From: Marinobacterium sp. xm-d-530
GTDB taxonomy: Bacteria; Pseudomonadota; Gammaproteobacteria; Pseudomonadales; Balneatricaceae
NCBI RefSeq assembly: GCF_013283365.1
Contig: NZ_WBYM01000001.1
Span: 589,236-653,235 of the forward strand
DNA length: 64,000 nucleotides
Direction of reading: 5' to 3'
This document shows, piece by piece, positions 56,299 through 64,000 of this stretch (within the stretch, counting starts at the first letter, position 1; every line of letters begins with the position of its first letter). Both the position numbers and the translations under genes were made by a program. The notes beneath the pieces were generated by a model. It ran no database searches and was not told the DNA's origin. It was given only the letters and a program-made list of their open reading frames with translations.

Positions 56299-59121
56299 TT
56301 AGAGCATCGGTTTCAGGAAACGCCCTGTCTCGGACCCTTGAGTATCAGCCACCTGCTCAGGGGTTCCTTCAGCGACAATACTGCCACCGCCACTGCCACC
56401 TTCAGGCCCCAAGTCGACTATCCAATCCGCCGTTTTAATCACATCGAGGTTGTGCTCGATGACAACGATGGTATTGCCGTGATCGCGCAGACGATTGAGG
56501 ACCGTCAACAACTGTTCAATATCATAGAAGTGCAGACCAGTCGTCGGCTCATCGAGAATGTAGAGTGTTTTTCCCGTATCACGCTTAGAGAGCTCTTTGG
56601 CCAACTTAACGCGCTGCGCCTCACCACCAGACAGGGTCGTTGCCGCTTGGCCTAATCGGATGTAACTCAAGCCGACATCGATCAGAGTCTGTAGTCGGCG
56701 AGCCAAGGCTGGGATAGCATCGAAGAACTCTCGTGCGTCCTCAACCGTTTGGTCCAACACTTCGTGGATGTTTTTACCCTTGTACTGAACTTCCAGAGTT
56801 TCGCGGTTGTAACGCTTCCCTTTACAAACATCACAGGGCACGTACACATCCGGTAGGAAGTGCATCTCTACCTTAATAACACCATCACCTTGACAGGCTT
56901 CACAGCGTCCGCCTTTAACGTTGAAGCTGAATCGGCCAGGTTTGTAGCCACGTGAACGAGCCTCTTGGGTACCGGCAAACAGCTCACGTACTTGAGTAAA
57001 GATACCGGTGTAAGTTGCAGGGTTTGAACGAGGGGTACGACCGATTGGACTCTGATCGATATCGATCACCTTATCGAAGTGGTCCATACCGACCACCTTC
57101 TTATACGGAGCTGGCGTTAAGGTCGTCGCGTTATTCAGTTCCGTTGCCGCAATCGGGTAGAGCGTATTATTAATTAGTGTCGACTTACCAGAGCCCGATA
57201 CACCGGTGATACAGGTAAACAGGCCAACCGGAATCTCTAGGTCGACGTTTTGCAGATTGTTACCAGAGGCCCCAAACAGTTTGAGCGACTTCTTAGGATC
57301 ACGCTCATGGCGCTGCTTGGGCACCTCAATGGCACGCTTGCCGGAGAGGTATTGACCAGTAAGTGAGCGCTCACTGTTAACGATATCCTCATAGCTTCCA
57401 GAACCAACAACCTCGCCACCGTGTACACCGGCACCAGGACCAATATCAATAATATGATCAGCTTGGCGGATCGCATCCTCGTCGTGCTCAACGACAATCA
57501 CGGTATTACCCAGGTCGCGTAGATGCTCAAGCGTCTTCAAAAGACGCTCATTATCGCGTTGGTGCAGACCGATAGAGGGCTCATCTAGGATGTACATCAC
57601 ACCGACTAGACCGGCACCAATCTGACTGGCCAGACGAATACGCTGAGCTTCGCCGCCTGATAGAGTCTCTGCACTGCGCTCTAGAGAGAGGTAATCAAGT
57701 CCGACATTGACAAGGAAGCTGAGTCGTTCACGGATCTCTTTCAGCACTTTCTCTGCGATCTCGCCCTGTTTTCCCTCTAGCTTCAAGCCATTGAAGTAGT
57801 CCAATGCTGAACCAATGGGGTAACGTACAAGCTCTGGCAGTGTCTTGTCATCGATGAATACGTGACGCGCTTCACGACGCAGACGACTGCCAGAACAACT
57901 CGGACAAGGCTGCATGTTGATGTACTTCGCTAAGTCATCACGCACCATGTCTGACTCAGTCTCTTTATAACGACGCTCAAGGTTATTAATAACCCCTTCA
58001 AAAGCGTGTGATTTAGAGACGATATCGCCACGATCATTCAGGTAGCGGAATGGTACTGTCTCAGTACCGCTGCCATAGAGGATCACCTCTTGATGCTTTT
58101 TAGACAGATCCTTAAACGGCGTATCGATATCAAAGCCGTAGTGTTCGGCAACTGCTTTAAGCTGTTGGAAATAGTAAAGCGTGCGTCGATCCCAACCACG
58201 AATTGCCCCTTCAGAGAGCGTCAGAGTGTTATCTTGAACAACCTTGTTGGGATCAAAATACTGCTTAACCCCCAAACCATCGCAGCTTGGGCAAGCGCCG
58301 TGTGGGTTGTTGAAAGAGAAGAGGCGCGGCTCTAGCTCTTGAATGGAGTGCCCACACTTAGGACAAGCAAAACGCGCAGAGAAGATCATCTCTTCGCCCG
58401 CACCCTCATCCATCCAATCAACCGTTGCCAGACCGTCGGTAAGATTGATGGCGGTTTCAAACGACTCAGCAAGACGTTGCTGTAGGTCAGATCGCACTTT
58501 AAAACGATCTACGACCACATCAATACGGTGCTTCTTGTTCTTATCGAGCGCCGGGACATCATCTAAATCAACAACCGTGCCATCAATACGAGCTCGAACA
58601 AAGCCTTGGGCTCTTAACTCATTCAAAGTGTGCAGATGCTCGCCTTTACGATCCTGCACAACAGGTGCCAGTAGCATCAGTTTAGACCCCTCTGGCAGTG
58701 CCAACACTTGGTCGACCATCTGACTGATAGTTTGCGCCTTTAGAGGTAGATCATGATCAGGACAACGCGGTTCACCCGCACGAGCGTAAAGAAGGCGCAG
58801 GTAGTCATAGATCTCAGTAATGGTACCGACCGTTGAACGCGGGTTGTGGGAGGTCGACTTCTGCTCAATAGAGATGGCCGGCGAGAGACCTTCAATGTGG
58901 TCCACCTCGGGTTTTTCCATCATCGATAGGAACTGACGCGCGTAGGTAGAGAGTGACTCGACATAACGTCGCTGTCCCTCAGCATAGAGCGTATCGAAGG
59001 CAAGTGAGGACTTACCAGATCCCGATAGACCGGTGACTACGACTAACTTATCGCGGGGTATCTCTAGATCGATCCCTTTAAGGTTATGGGTGCGCGCACC
59101 GCGTACCAGAATTGTGTCCAT
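56299..59121 (-). CDS. uvrA: Excinuclease ABC subunit A
   Basis: DNA-damage recognition ATPase of nucleotide excision repair, 940 residues like E. coli. It has two ABC modules with Walker [10 protein letters not shown] near 31-39 and GVSGSGKST near 640. The zinc-binding Cys pairs are CPKCGHS with CPSCDG near 253-280 and CEACQGDG with CDVCKG near 740-767. Both LSGGEAQR signatures are intact. It is divergent from ssb, as in E. coli, but I find no LexA-type CTGT-N8-ACAG box in the 141-base gap. Confidence 0.98.
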   Translation of the reverse strand: MDTILVRGARTHNLKGIDLEIPRDKLVVVTGLSGSGKSSLAFDTLYAEGQRRYVESLSTYARQFLSMMEKPEVDHIEGLSPAISIEQKSTSHNPRSTVGTITEIYDYLRLLYARAGEPRCPDHDLPLKAQTISQMVDQVLALPEGSKLMLLAPVVQDRKGEHLHTLNELRAQGFVRARIDGTVVDLDDVPALDKNKKHRIDVVVDRFKVRSDLQQRLAESFETAINLTDGLATVDWMDEGAGEEMIFSARFACPKCGHSIQELEPRLFSFNNPHGACPSCDGLGVKQYFDPNKVVQDNTLTLSEGAIRGWDRRTLYYFQQLKAVAEHYGFDIDTPFKDLSKKHQEVILYGSGTETVPFRYLNDRGDIVSKSHAFEGVINNLERRYKETESDMVRDDLAKYINMQPCPSCSGSRLRREARHVFIDDKTLPELVRYPIGSALDYFNGLKLEGKQGEIAEKVLKEIRERLSFLVNVGLDYLSLERSAETLSGGEAQRIRLASQIGAGLVGVMYILDEPSIGLHQRDNERLLKTLEHLRDLGNTVIVVEHDEDAIRQADHIIDIGPGAGVHGGEVVGSGSYEDIVNSERSLTGQYLSGKRAIEVPKQRHERDPKKSLKLFGASGNNLQNVDLEIPVGLFTCITGVSGSGKSTLINNTLYPIAATELNNATTLTPAPYKKVVGMDHFDKVIDIDQSPIGRTPRSNPATYTGIFTQVRELFAGTQEARSRGYKPGRFSFNVKGGRCEACQGDGVIKVEMHFLPDVYVPCDVCKGKRYNRETLEVQYKGKNIHEVLDQTVEDAREFFDAIPALARRLQTLIDVGLSYIRLGQAATTLSGGEAQRVKLAKELSKRDTGKTLYILDEPTTGLHFYDIEQLLTVLNRLRDHGNTIVVIEHNLDVIKTADWIVDLGPEGGSGGGSIVAEGTPEQVADTQGSETGRFLKPML

Positions 59122-59262
59122 TACTGCTCCGGCCGTGAAAAAACGAGTACTATATCATGCAGTTCAATACGACAGATAAGTAGATTGCAATTACGGCTGA
59201 ATCGCCGCTTTTGATCTGTTAAAGTAACCTAAATTGATTAAAGTTTTTGTGCGGAGATAAGA

Positions 59263-59778
59263 ATGGCACGCGGTATTAATAAAGTAATTCTAGTGGGTAA
59301 CATTGGTGGTGACCCAGAGACTCGTTACATGCCAAACGGTGGTGCGGTGACCAACATCACACTGGCAACCAGTGACTCTTGGAAAGACAAGAACACGGGG
59401 CAAATGAACGAACGTACCGAGTGGCACCGCATTGTATTCTTTAACCGCCTTGCTGAGATCGCTGGTGAGTACCTTCGCAAAGGTTCAAAAGTCTACGTTG
59501 AAGGCGCACTGCGTACCCGTAAATGGCAGGGTCAAGATGGCCAAGATCGCTACACTACTGAAATCGTAGCGAGCGAAATGCAGATGCTAGATGGCCGAAA
59601 TGGCGGTGGCGAAAACATGGGCGGCGGTTACCAACAGCAGGGCGGCGATATGGGTTACAACCAACAACCTCAGCAAAGTGCACCGCGTCAACAAGCGCCT
59701 CAGCAGGCGCCGCAACAACAAGCCCCGCAACAGCAGCCTCCTGCGTTTGATGACTTTGATGATGACATCCCGTTCTAA
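59263..59778 (+). CDS. ssb: Single-stranded DNA-binding protein
   Basis: Homotetrameric SSB for replication, recombination and repair. The OB fold occupies about residues 1-108 ([38 protein letters not shown]). A low-complexity Gly/Gln/Pro linker follows (about 110-160, Gln-Ala-Pro repeats), and the protein-interaction tip is DDDIPF at the C-terminus. The 171 residues are close to E. coli SSB (178). GGAGAT precedes the ATG. Confidence 0.97.
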   Translation: MARGINKVILVGNIGGDPETRYMPNGGAVTNITLATSDSWKDKNTGQMNERTEWHRIVFFNRLAEIAGEYLRKGSKVYVEGALRTRKWQGQDGQDRYTTEIVASEMQMLDGRNGGGENMGGGYQQQGGDMGYNQQPQQSAPRQQAPQQAPQQQAPQQQPPAFDDFDDDIPF

Positions 59779-59805
59779 GCGATCGCTTAGATAGGATAGC
59801 CATCA

Positions 59806-59834
59806 AGAAGCCACGAACTCCGTGGCTTCTTTTG
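59806..59834 (+). terminator. Rho-independent terminator after ssb
   Basis: The stem AGAAGCCACG (59806-59815) pairs with CGTGGCTTCT (59821-59830), followed by TTTGG. It lies just before argO, which therefore needs its own promoter or read-through. Confidence 0.8.
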
Positions 59835-59847
59835 GTTTGGACCGACT

Positions 59848-60474
59848 ATGACATTGCTACCGACTGCTTACATTACAGGTGCCATTACCGGAGCGAGCTT
59901 AATCGCTGCGATTGGTGCTCAAAATGCCTTTGTATTAACCCAAGGAGTTAAGCAGCACTACTTTTGGCAGATTGCCCTCACCTGCGCATTGATCGATACC
60001 CTGTTAATTTTTGCGGGTGCCGCCGGCATGGGTGCTTTAATCAATCGCTCCGAGCTATTTTTAACCTTGGTTACCTGGGGCGGTGCTGCCTTTTTGATAC
60101 TCTATGGATGCAAAGCAGGGTTGTCGGCACTCAAAAGCAACACTCTACAAGCTAATAAAAGCGCAGGTTTTAGCAGCCTCTCTACAGCATTGATGGCAAC
60201 CGCAGCCTTAAGCCTGCTTAACCCCCATGTCTACCTAGATACTGTGGTACTACTGGGCAGCATTGCAGGGCGTTATGACAGCCTAGACACTTATTGGTTT
60301 GCAGCCGGTGCATCCAGTTTCTCTCTGCTCTGGTTTTTAACCATTAGCTACGGTGCGAGAGCGCTTACACCTCTGTTTGCCAATCCACTGGCTTGGCGCG
60401 TATTAGATTGCCTCGTAGCCCTTACTATGTGGACAATAGCTTACCTGCTGTTAACCGACTCTTTAGGGAAATAG
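59848..60474 (+). CDS. argO: LysE/ArgO-family amino acid exporter
   Basis: Inner-membrane exporter of 208 residues with about six hydrophobic segments. GASLIAAIGAQNAFVLTQG near 15-33 is the LysE/ArgO signature, and LNPHVYLDTVVLLGS near 124-138 is the second conserved block. ArgO-type proteins export arginine, canavanine or lysine. No LysG/ArgP regulator gene is adjacent. A second LysE-family gene follows after eight bases, so the two probably share a transcript. Confidence 0.88.
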   Translation: MTLLPTAYITGAITGASLIAAIGAQNAFVLTQGVKQHYFWQIALTCALIDTLLIFAGAAGMGALINRSELFLTLVTWGGAAFLILYGCKAGLSALKSNTLQANKSAGFSSLSTALMATAALSLLNPHVYLDTVVLLGSIAGRYDSLDTYWFAAGASSFSLLWFLTISYGARALTPLFANPLAWRVLDCLVALTMWTIAYLLLTDSLGK

Positions 60475-60482
60475 GGAGAGAT

Positions 60483-61091
60483 ATGAACGAAGCTCAATGG
60501 TGGATATTCCTTCCAGCCTGTATCGGGATGAACTTTTTCCCTGGTCCCAATAACCTGATAGCACTGATACATGGGACACGCACTTCACTCTTTGCTGCAT
60601 CAGTTGCCGGTCTTGCGCGTCTACCCGTCATGGTGGTGATGCTGGTTCTGCTTGCTTATGGCCTAGAAGCGCTGCTTGCACTGAGCGAACACGCTTTCTT
60701 TGTTATGAAGCTAATCGGTGCCGCTTACTTGCTCTACATGGCCTGGCAATCACTCCGTGCACAGGTCAACCTGAACAGTGTCGATGCACAAGAGACAAAA
60801 ATCTGGGAGATGGCTCGATCAGAAGCGATCGTCGCCTCAACCAACCCTAAGTTGATCCTGATCTTCACCGCCTTCTTTCCACAATTTATGGATCCAACAG
60901 CCAATATCGCCGAGCAGGTTACTGTCATGGGCGGGACGTTTATTGTGATAGAGATCGGTGCGTTAATTGCTTATGCATCGGGTGGCCGCTGGTTACAGAA
61001 AAAACTCGCTGATGAGTCAAACACTAAGTGGTTGGCGCGTTTCACCGCAACAGCATTAACGGCCGCGGCTGGTTTGGTGTTAATGCCATAA
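60483..61091 (+). CDS. LysE/RhtB-family exporter
   Basis: Second exporter of the LysE superfamily, closer to the RhtB group. The ATG at 60483 gives 202 residues with a GGGAGAG SD; an upstream in-frame start at 60393 would lie in argO and is rejected. FFPGPNNLIALIHGTR near 16-31 is the RhtB motif, and ASTNPKLILIFTAFFPQFM near 119-137 the second. About six membrane segments. RhtB members export homoserine lactone, threonine or other amino acids; the substrate here is unknown. It overlaps the convergent permease gene by 12 bases. Confidence 0.86.
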   Translation: MNEAQWWIFLPACIGMNFFPGPNNLIALIHGTRTSLFAASVAGLARLPVMVVMLVLLAYGLEALLALSEHAFFVMKLIGAAYLLYMAWQSLRAQVNLNSVDAQETKIWEMARSEAIVASTNPKLILIFTAFFPQFMDPTANIAEQVTVMGGTFIVIEIGALIAYASGGRWLQKKLADESNTKWLARFTATALTAAAGLVLMP

Positions 61092-61853
61092 AAACGATTC
61101 GATCCCCTGCCACAGTAATCGCAGCGCAAGCAGAGTAATGACCAGTCGAAACAGCTGATTAAAGAGATCAGAAGAGATCTTGTGCAGAATGTTGAGTCCG
61201 ACCCAAGTGCCTATTGCGCCCGATAGGATCATCAATGAGATGAGGGGCAGCCACTCAAGAAATGAGAATCCAACAAACGCGAACACAACACCCTTTAATA
61301 GATGTTGCCCCGTCAATGCAGCGGCCATTGTCGCTACTTTCGATAGCTTATCCGCTCCAGTGCGGTAGACAAGCCCTCCGACTAAAGGGCCGGTTGCTCC
61401 AACAAACATCGAGATAATCGTGGTTAACCCACCTGCTACAACTGCCCCTTTTGGAGAGAGACCACCCCCTTTCGGTTTAGGCCCCCAAACGATCCATAAT
61501 ATAAATAGGCCAACCGCAATTTGAATCCACGTCAGGGGCAACTGAACGACGATGAACGACGCAATCACCGCTCCTATGACGGCACCCGCCATAAATTGAG
61601 CGATCAATGGACGATCAATATGGCGCCAAGTCAGCAGTGCACGATTAAAATTAGAGCCAAATTGGACCAATCCATGCACCGGAATCAGTGCAGCAAGCGG
61701 CATTATCTGCGCCAAGACCGCTAGCAACAGCGCGCCGCCACCAATGCCAAGCGTTGCCGTTAGCAGCGAGGTAAAGCCTGAAAGCACAATTAGAAACCAA
61801 GATTCTGATACGGTCAGCAAATCGGGTAGCAGGGCGTTAATGGATGCGAGCAT
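61080..61853 (-). CDS. TSUP (TauE/SafE) family permease
   Basis: Eight-segment membrane protein of the TauE/SafE sulfite-exporter family, 257 residues from the ATG at 61853. GFTSLLTATLGIGGGALLLAV near 26-46 is the first repeat signature, with its counterpart TTIISMFVGATGPLVGGL in the second half. Substrates in the family include sulfite, sulfoacetate, taurine and other organic anions; nothing here fixes it. No SD is visible before the ATG, which is 35 bases after the upstream hypothetical gene, so translation may be coupled. Confidence 0.85.
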   Translation of the reverse strand: MLASINALLPDLLTVSESWFLIVLSGFTSLLTATLGIGGGALLLAVLAQIMPLAALIPVHGLVQFGSNFNRALLTWRHIDRPLIAQFMAGAVIGAVIASFIVVQLPLTWIQIAVGLFILWIVWGPKPKGGGLSPKGAVVAGGLTTIISMFVGATGPLVGGLVYRTGADKLSKVATMAAALTGQHLLKGVVFAFVGFSFLEWLPLISLMILSGAIGTWVGLNILHKISSDLFNQLFRLVITLLALRLLWQGIESFLWH

Positions 61854-61888
61854 AGTAAATAAACTGTTAATGGAATTTTGACGCGGTC

Positions 61889-62386
61889 TTAATGGACCAG
61901 GGCCGGCTGAGTCACTGAGGGGGACTGCTGAAGCCAACTAGGCCATTTATCATAGTGCCACTCAGCGACCTCAAATAGCCGGTGCATAATATTTAGCCAC
62001 TGACGAGCATTAACACGAGGCATGGCAAGAGTGGCACACTCCTCATCACAGAATAGCTTTAACGTCAGTTGCTCATGCGAGACATTCAGATCAACACGAT
62101 TGATTAACCACTCAGAACTGCCCTCTATCGCCTTAACAGGTGCCTCTTCGACCTGAGCTTGTTGAGCACGGTGTTGAGTAAATGATTGAAGAGTATCCGA
62201 CTCAGGACGCCCCACTGTCTCTGATTCAATCGCTTTAACCATCGCCTCAATGAGGCGCACCAAAAGACGACGCGTTAGCCAAATGACAATCGTTTGCTGC
62301 TGACTCTCTTCGACCACCATTCGAATTCTGTCCTCAGAGGGTGAAAACTCGGTGGTGAAGCGGTTAATCGTGAAATCTGATGGCAT
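61889..62386 (-). CDS. Hypothetical protein, 165 aa
   Basis: I do not recognise this protein. From the ATG at 62386 it has 165 residues, starts MPSDFTINRFTTEFSPSEDRI, and is soluble without signal peptide. It has a central polar, Gln/Glu-rich stretch (about 75-95) between two beta-like blocks, and aromatic-rich C-terminal part EWHYDKWPSWLQQ. It has no SD, but starts seven bases after the stop of the tiny lipoprotein gene, so it probably depends on coupling. It lies between that gene and the TSUP permease in one leftward transcript. Confidence 0.7.
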   Translation of the reverse strand: MPSDFTINRFTTEFSPSEDRIRMVVEESQQQTIVIWLTRRLLVRLIEAMVKAIESETVGRPESDTLQSFTQHRAQQAQVEEAPVKAIEGSSEWLINRVDLNVSHEQLTLKLFCDEECATLAMPRVNARQWLNIMHRLFEVAEWHYDKWPSWLQQSPSVTQPALVH

Positions 62387-62393
62387 ATTAGAA

Positions 62394-62465
62394 TTAGATA
62401 AACGGAACGAATGGCACGCAGCCCGACACAAGCAGGGCCGTTAATAAAAATATCATTAGGCGCAT
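62394..62465 (-). CDS. 23-residue lipoprotein
   Basis: A 24-codon open frame, ATG 62465 to TAA 62394-62396, encodes a short signal peptide with lipobox VSGC (Cys16) and a mature peptide of only eight residues, CVPFVPFI. An AGGA stands eight bases upstream of the ATG, so initiation is plausible. The following gene starts seven bases after the stop. The small size resembles entericidin-like lipopeptides, but the sequence is not one I know. It could alternatively act mainly as a translated leader. Confidence 0.6.
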   Translation of the reverse strand: MRLMIFLLTALLVSGCVPFVPFI

Positions 62466-62577
62466 TTCAAAATCCTAAGCTATAAATAAGAGACTCATTA
62501 TAGAGTTTGCTCCAGTAGTAAGAAACCGACGCATAGGCAAAAGAGTATCTGTAAATCATCAGCACAGGAGTGCAACC

Positions 62578-63486
62578 ATGGATATGCAACAAAAAGAACA
62601 AACCCCGCTGACCATTCCTCAGGTCGCGTTTGATTGGTACGACGAATATGCACACGGTGATATTGACCGACGCACCTTCCTAGCGCGCTTAGGCACTTTA
62701 GGCATTGCAGGATTAACCCTTGGCGCAATGACGACAGCACTGACACCAAACTACGCCCTGGCGGAACAGGTCTCATTCAATGATCCCGAAATCAAAGGGA
62801 GATATGTAGAGTTCGAGTCGCCTGAAGGCCATGGAAAAGGGCGCGGATACCTAGTTGTTCCAGCAGGGGTCGATGAGATGAATGATGCGCCGACCGTACT
62901 GGTTGCCCACGAGAACCGTGGTTTGAATCCATACATCGAGGACGTCGCTAGACGTCTGGCCAAAGCAGGCTATATCGCCTTTGCACCCGATGCTCTCTAT
63001 CCATTGGGTGGTTACCCAGGCAACGATGACGAAGGCCGCGCAATGCAGCGTACGTTAGAGCGAAGCAAAATCGTTGCAGACTTCATTGCAGCCGCTCAGT
63101 TTATTAAGAAACACGAGTTCAGCAGTGGCAAACTGGGTATGGTTGGATTCTGCTTTGGTGGCTACCTAGTCAATCAACTAGCGATCGATCTAGGATCAGA
63201 TTTGAACGCCGGTGTTCCCTTCTATGGAACGCCTGCTGAAGACGGATTTGAGAAGATCACTGCTCCATTACAGTTCCACTTTGCAGAACTGGATAAGCGC
63301 GTGAATGGAACCTGGGTCGACTACCAGCCTATATTGGATAAGCTAGGTAAAACTTATACCGCTCACACCTACGCAGGAGTGAACCACGGCTTCCACAACG
63401 ACTCGACTGCACGCTACAGCGAAGCTGAAGCAGAGCTGGCTTGGGAGAGAACCTTGGCGTTCTTTGCAGAGCATTTGAGAGGGTAG
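62578..63486 (+). CDS. Exported dienelactone hydrolase family protein (Tat signal)
   Basis: Alpha/beta-hydrolase of the dienelactone hydrolase family, 302 residues, with an unusual 28-residue polar N-terminus before a twin-arginine signal. Arg31-Arg32 in DRRTFLARLG, a hydrophobic core at about 37-54 and a likely cleavage after ALA at 60-62 point to Tat export. The nucleophile is Cys192 in GFCFGG. The acid is likely the Asp in FAELDKR, and the His is in GVNHGFHND. SD AGGAG precedes the ATG at 62578. The periplasmic substrate is unknown; family members hydrolyse dienelactones or other esters. Confidence 0.85.
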   Translation: MDMQQKEQTPLTIPQVAFDWYDEYAHGDIDRRTFLARLGTLGIAGLTLGAMTTALTPNYALAEQVSFNDPEIKGRYVEFESPEGHGKGRGYLVVPAGVDEMNDAPTVLVAHENRGLNPYIEDVARRLAKAGYIAFAPDALYPLGGYPGNDDEGRAMQRTLERSKIVADFIAAAQFIKKHEFSSGKLGMVGFCFGGYLVNQLAIDLGSDLNAGVPFYGTPAEDGFEKITAPLQFHFAELDKRVNGTWVDYQPILDKLGKTYTAHTYAGVNHGFHNDSTARYSEAEAELAWERTLAFFAEHLRG

Positions 63487-63509
63487 TTGGAGCGGTCTTG
63501 CGAAGGCCG
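63486..63509 (+). repeat. REP-like repeat, copy 1
   Basis: A 24-base unit containing a small stem (CGGTCTT with AAGGCCG, one G-U pair, three-base loop). Copy 2 at 63647-63670 differs at one position. It overlaps the stop region of the hydrolase gene. Confidence 0.7.
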
Positions 63510-63537
63510 GGAAGGTTGGGCGCGTAATTGGACAGCA

Positions 63538-63613
63538 GATGACAGGCTAAAGCCAGTCACTGGTGTGCTTAACTCACTACGAAGCTACGGTGACTGGCCT
63601 TCAGCCTGTCATC
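63538..63613. repeat. Long inverted repeat between the two REP-like units
   Basis: Arms at 63538-63560 and 63590-63613 are complementary over 23-24 bases with one indel and one mismatch, separated by a 29-base loop. There is no T tract after it. It could be the core of a REP/BIME-type element or a large mRNA 3' structure for the hydrolase. Confidence 0.7.
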
Positions 63614-63646
63614 CGCTATTGACGTCGGCAGAGACTTTTTAAAACC

Positions 63647-63670
63647 GTTGGAGCGGTCTTGCAAAGGCCG
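63647..63670 (+). repeat. REP-like repeat, copy 2
   Basis: Same orientation as copy 1, 161 bases apart, with one base different in the loop. The two copies frame the long inverted repeat. Confidence 0.7.
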
Positions 63671-63765
63671 CGATGGATTTGGCAGAGATCCTTTACGAAG
63701 CTCTCAATGACCTACAATAGGTGCCGAGCGTTGCTCGTCATCGCTTCGCGACGCTTGCAGCGCCT

Positions 63766-63793
63766 CAACCCCGCCCCGTTGGGGCATGGGTTG
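63766..63793. repeat. Nested hairpin upstream of the rRNA terminator
   Basis: Inner stem GCCCC (63773-63777) with GGGGC (63781-63785) and outer stem CAACCC (63766-63771) with GGGTTG (63788-63793) form a stacked hairpin. The stretch 63671-63830 otherwise holds no gene I can support. Confidence 0.5.
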
Positions 63794-63833
63794 TCACATG
63801 GGCATTCGCTCAGAAGTCTCCTTGCTCCAAACA

Positions 63834-63868
63834 TAAAAAAAGGGTCATCCGAACGGATGACCCTTTTT
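63834..63868 (-). terminator. Terminator of the rRNA operon
   Basis: A 9-10-bp perfect stem (GGGTCATCC with GGATGACCC at 63842-63863) is flanked on the minus-strand 3' side by seven T (63841-63835). It lies 11 bases after the 5S rRNA end. Confidence 0.93.
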
Positions 63869-63878
63869 CTATGTTAGG

Positions 63879-63997
63879 TGCCTGGCAATGACCTACTCTC
63901 ACATGGGGAAACCCCACACTACCATCGGCGATGACGCGTTTCACGACTGAGTTCGGTAAGGGATCAGGTGGTTCCACGTCTCTATTGTCACCAGGCA
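63879..63997 (-). rRNA. rrf: 5S ribosomal RNA
   Basis: The minus strand reads TGCCTGGTGACAATAGAGAC at its 5' end (63997) and ends CATTGCCAGGCA (63879), giving 119 bases whose ends pair as helix I. Internal segments GAACTCAG, GTGAAACG, GATGGTAGTGTGGGG and GAGAGTAGG match the gammaproteobacterial 5S consensus. It is the last gene of a leftward rRNA operon whose 23S and 16S genes would lie beyond the window. Confidence 0.97.
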
Positions 63998-64000
63998 AAA

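Noticed and set aside
59122..59262. LexA/SOS box between uvrA and ssb
   Set aside because: CTAT and GCAG occur near 59150-59163 but with only five bases between them; no CTGT-N8-ACAG arrangement is present.
63659..63877. 72-residue open frame over the repeat stretch
   Set aside because: It runs through the REP-like unit, the nested hairpin and the rRNA terminator, has no SD, and its composition is not protein-like.
63810..63998. 62-residue open frame over the 5S rRNA
   Set aside because: It is an accidental frame across the 5S gene and its terminator.

Overview
The window reads as a chromosomal segment of a free-living, probably marine gammaproteobacterium. The gene order matches Pseudomonas aeruginosa over long stretches (gshB-tonB3-algH-yqgF-pyrR-pyrB-pyrC', pilT-pilU, yggS-proC-yggT-metX-metW-rdgB-hemW, cyaY//lptM-lysA-dapF-DUF484-xerC). 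It also keeps E. coli-like blocks (tkt, epd-pgk-fba, metK; uvrA//ssb). Base composition is near 50% GC by eye. An Oceanospirillaceae-type relative (Marinobacterium/Neptuniibacter/Amphritea-like) is my best guess, inferred from gene order and protein character only. Nearly all of it is housekeeping core genome. I see no phage, transposase, CRISPR array, toxin-antitoxin or defence genes.

Layout. 0-8.3 kb: SrkA kinase, then central carbon genes (tkt, epd, pgk, fba, all leftward), divergent from metK. 8.4-15 kb: a rightward run of rsmE, gshB, a TonB-family gene, yqgE, yqgF, pyrR, pyrB and a catalytically dead pyrC'. 15-17.2 kb: the type IV pilus retraction ATPases pilT-pilU (leftward). 17.3-23.4 kb: yggS, proC, yggT, metX-metW, a DUF4426 protein, rdgB, hemW. 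23.4-27.9 kb: leftward operon lptM-lysA-dapF-DUF484-xerC-yigB-like. 28-38.5 kb: cyaY and a cell-surface block (UDP-uronate epimerase, waaA, msbA, an LpxL-type acyltransferase, three glycosyltransferases, a TviB-type nucleotide-sugar dehydrogenase, an ELM1-like protein). 38.6-47 kb: ilvE, glnE and the aapJQMP amino-acid ABC transporter. 47-51.7 kb: asparaginase, a CYTH protein, argE-argA. 51.7-54.2 kb: a PepSY/response regulator/sensor kinase operon. 54.4-62.5 kb: ilvD, uvrA, ssb, two LysE-family exporters, a TSUP permease, an unknown protein and a 23-residue lipoprotein. 62.6-64 kb: a Tat-exported dienelactone-hydrolase-like protein, a hairpin-rich repeat stretch, and the 5S rRNA at the end of a leftward rRNA operon.

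Functional themes. Nitrogen handling is concentrated around 38-51 kb: GlnE tunes glutamine synthetase, AapJQMP imports L-amino acids, asparaginase releases ammonia, and ArgA/ArgE feed arginine synthesis. The aap operon has a near-perfect NtrC site (42609-42625) and a consensus sigma-54 promoter (42808-42824), so nitrogen control of this block can be read directly from the DNA. The 28-38.5 kb block supplies lipid A acylation, Kdo transfer, lipid A flipping and uronic-acid sugar nucleotides for LPS core or capsule.

The points most worth a second look are the NtrC/sigma-54 control of aap, a tiny lipoprotein gene translationally coupled to an unknown gene and a TSUP permease, the hairpin-rich repeat between the rRNA operon and the hydrolase, the ELM1-like protein in the LPS block, and the PepSY-two-component operon with a TTG start. 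I do not see a clearly undescribed multi-gene system.
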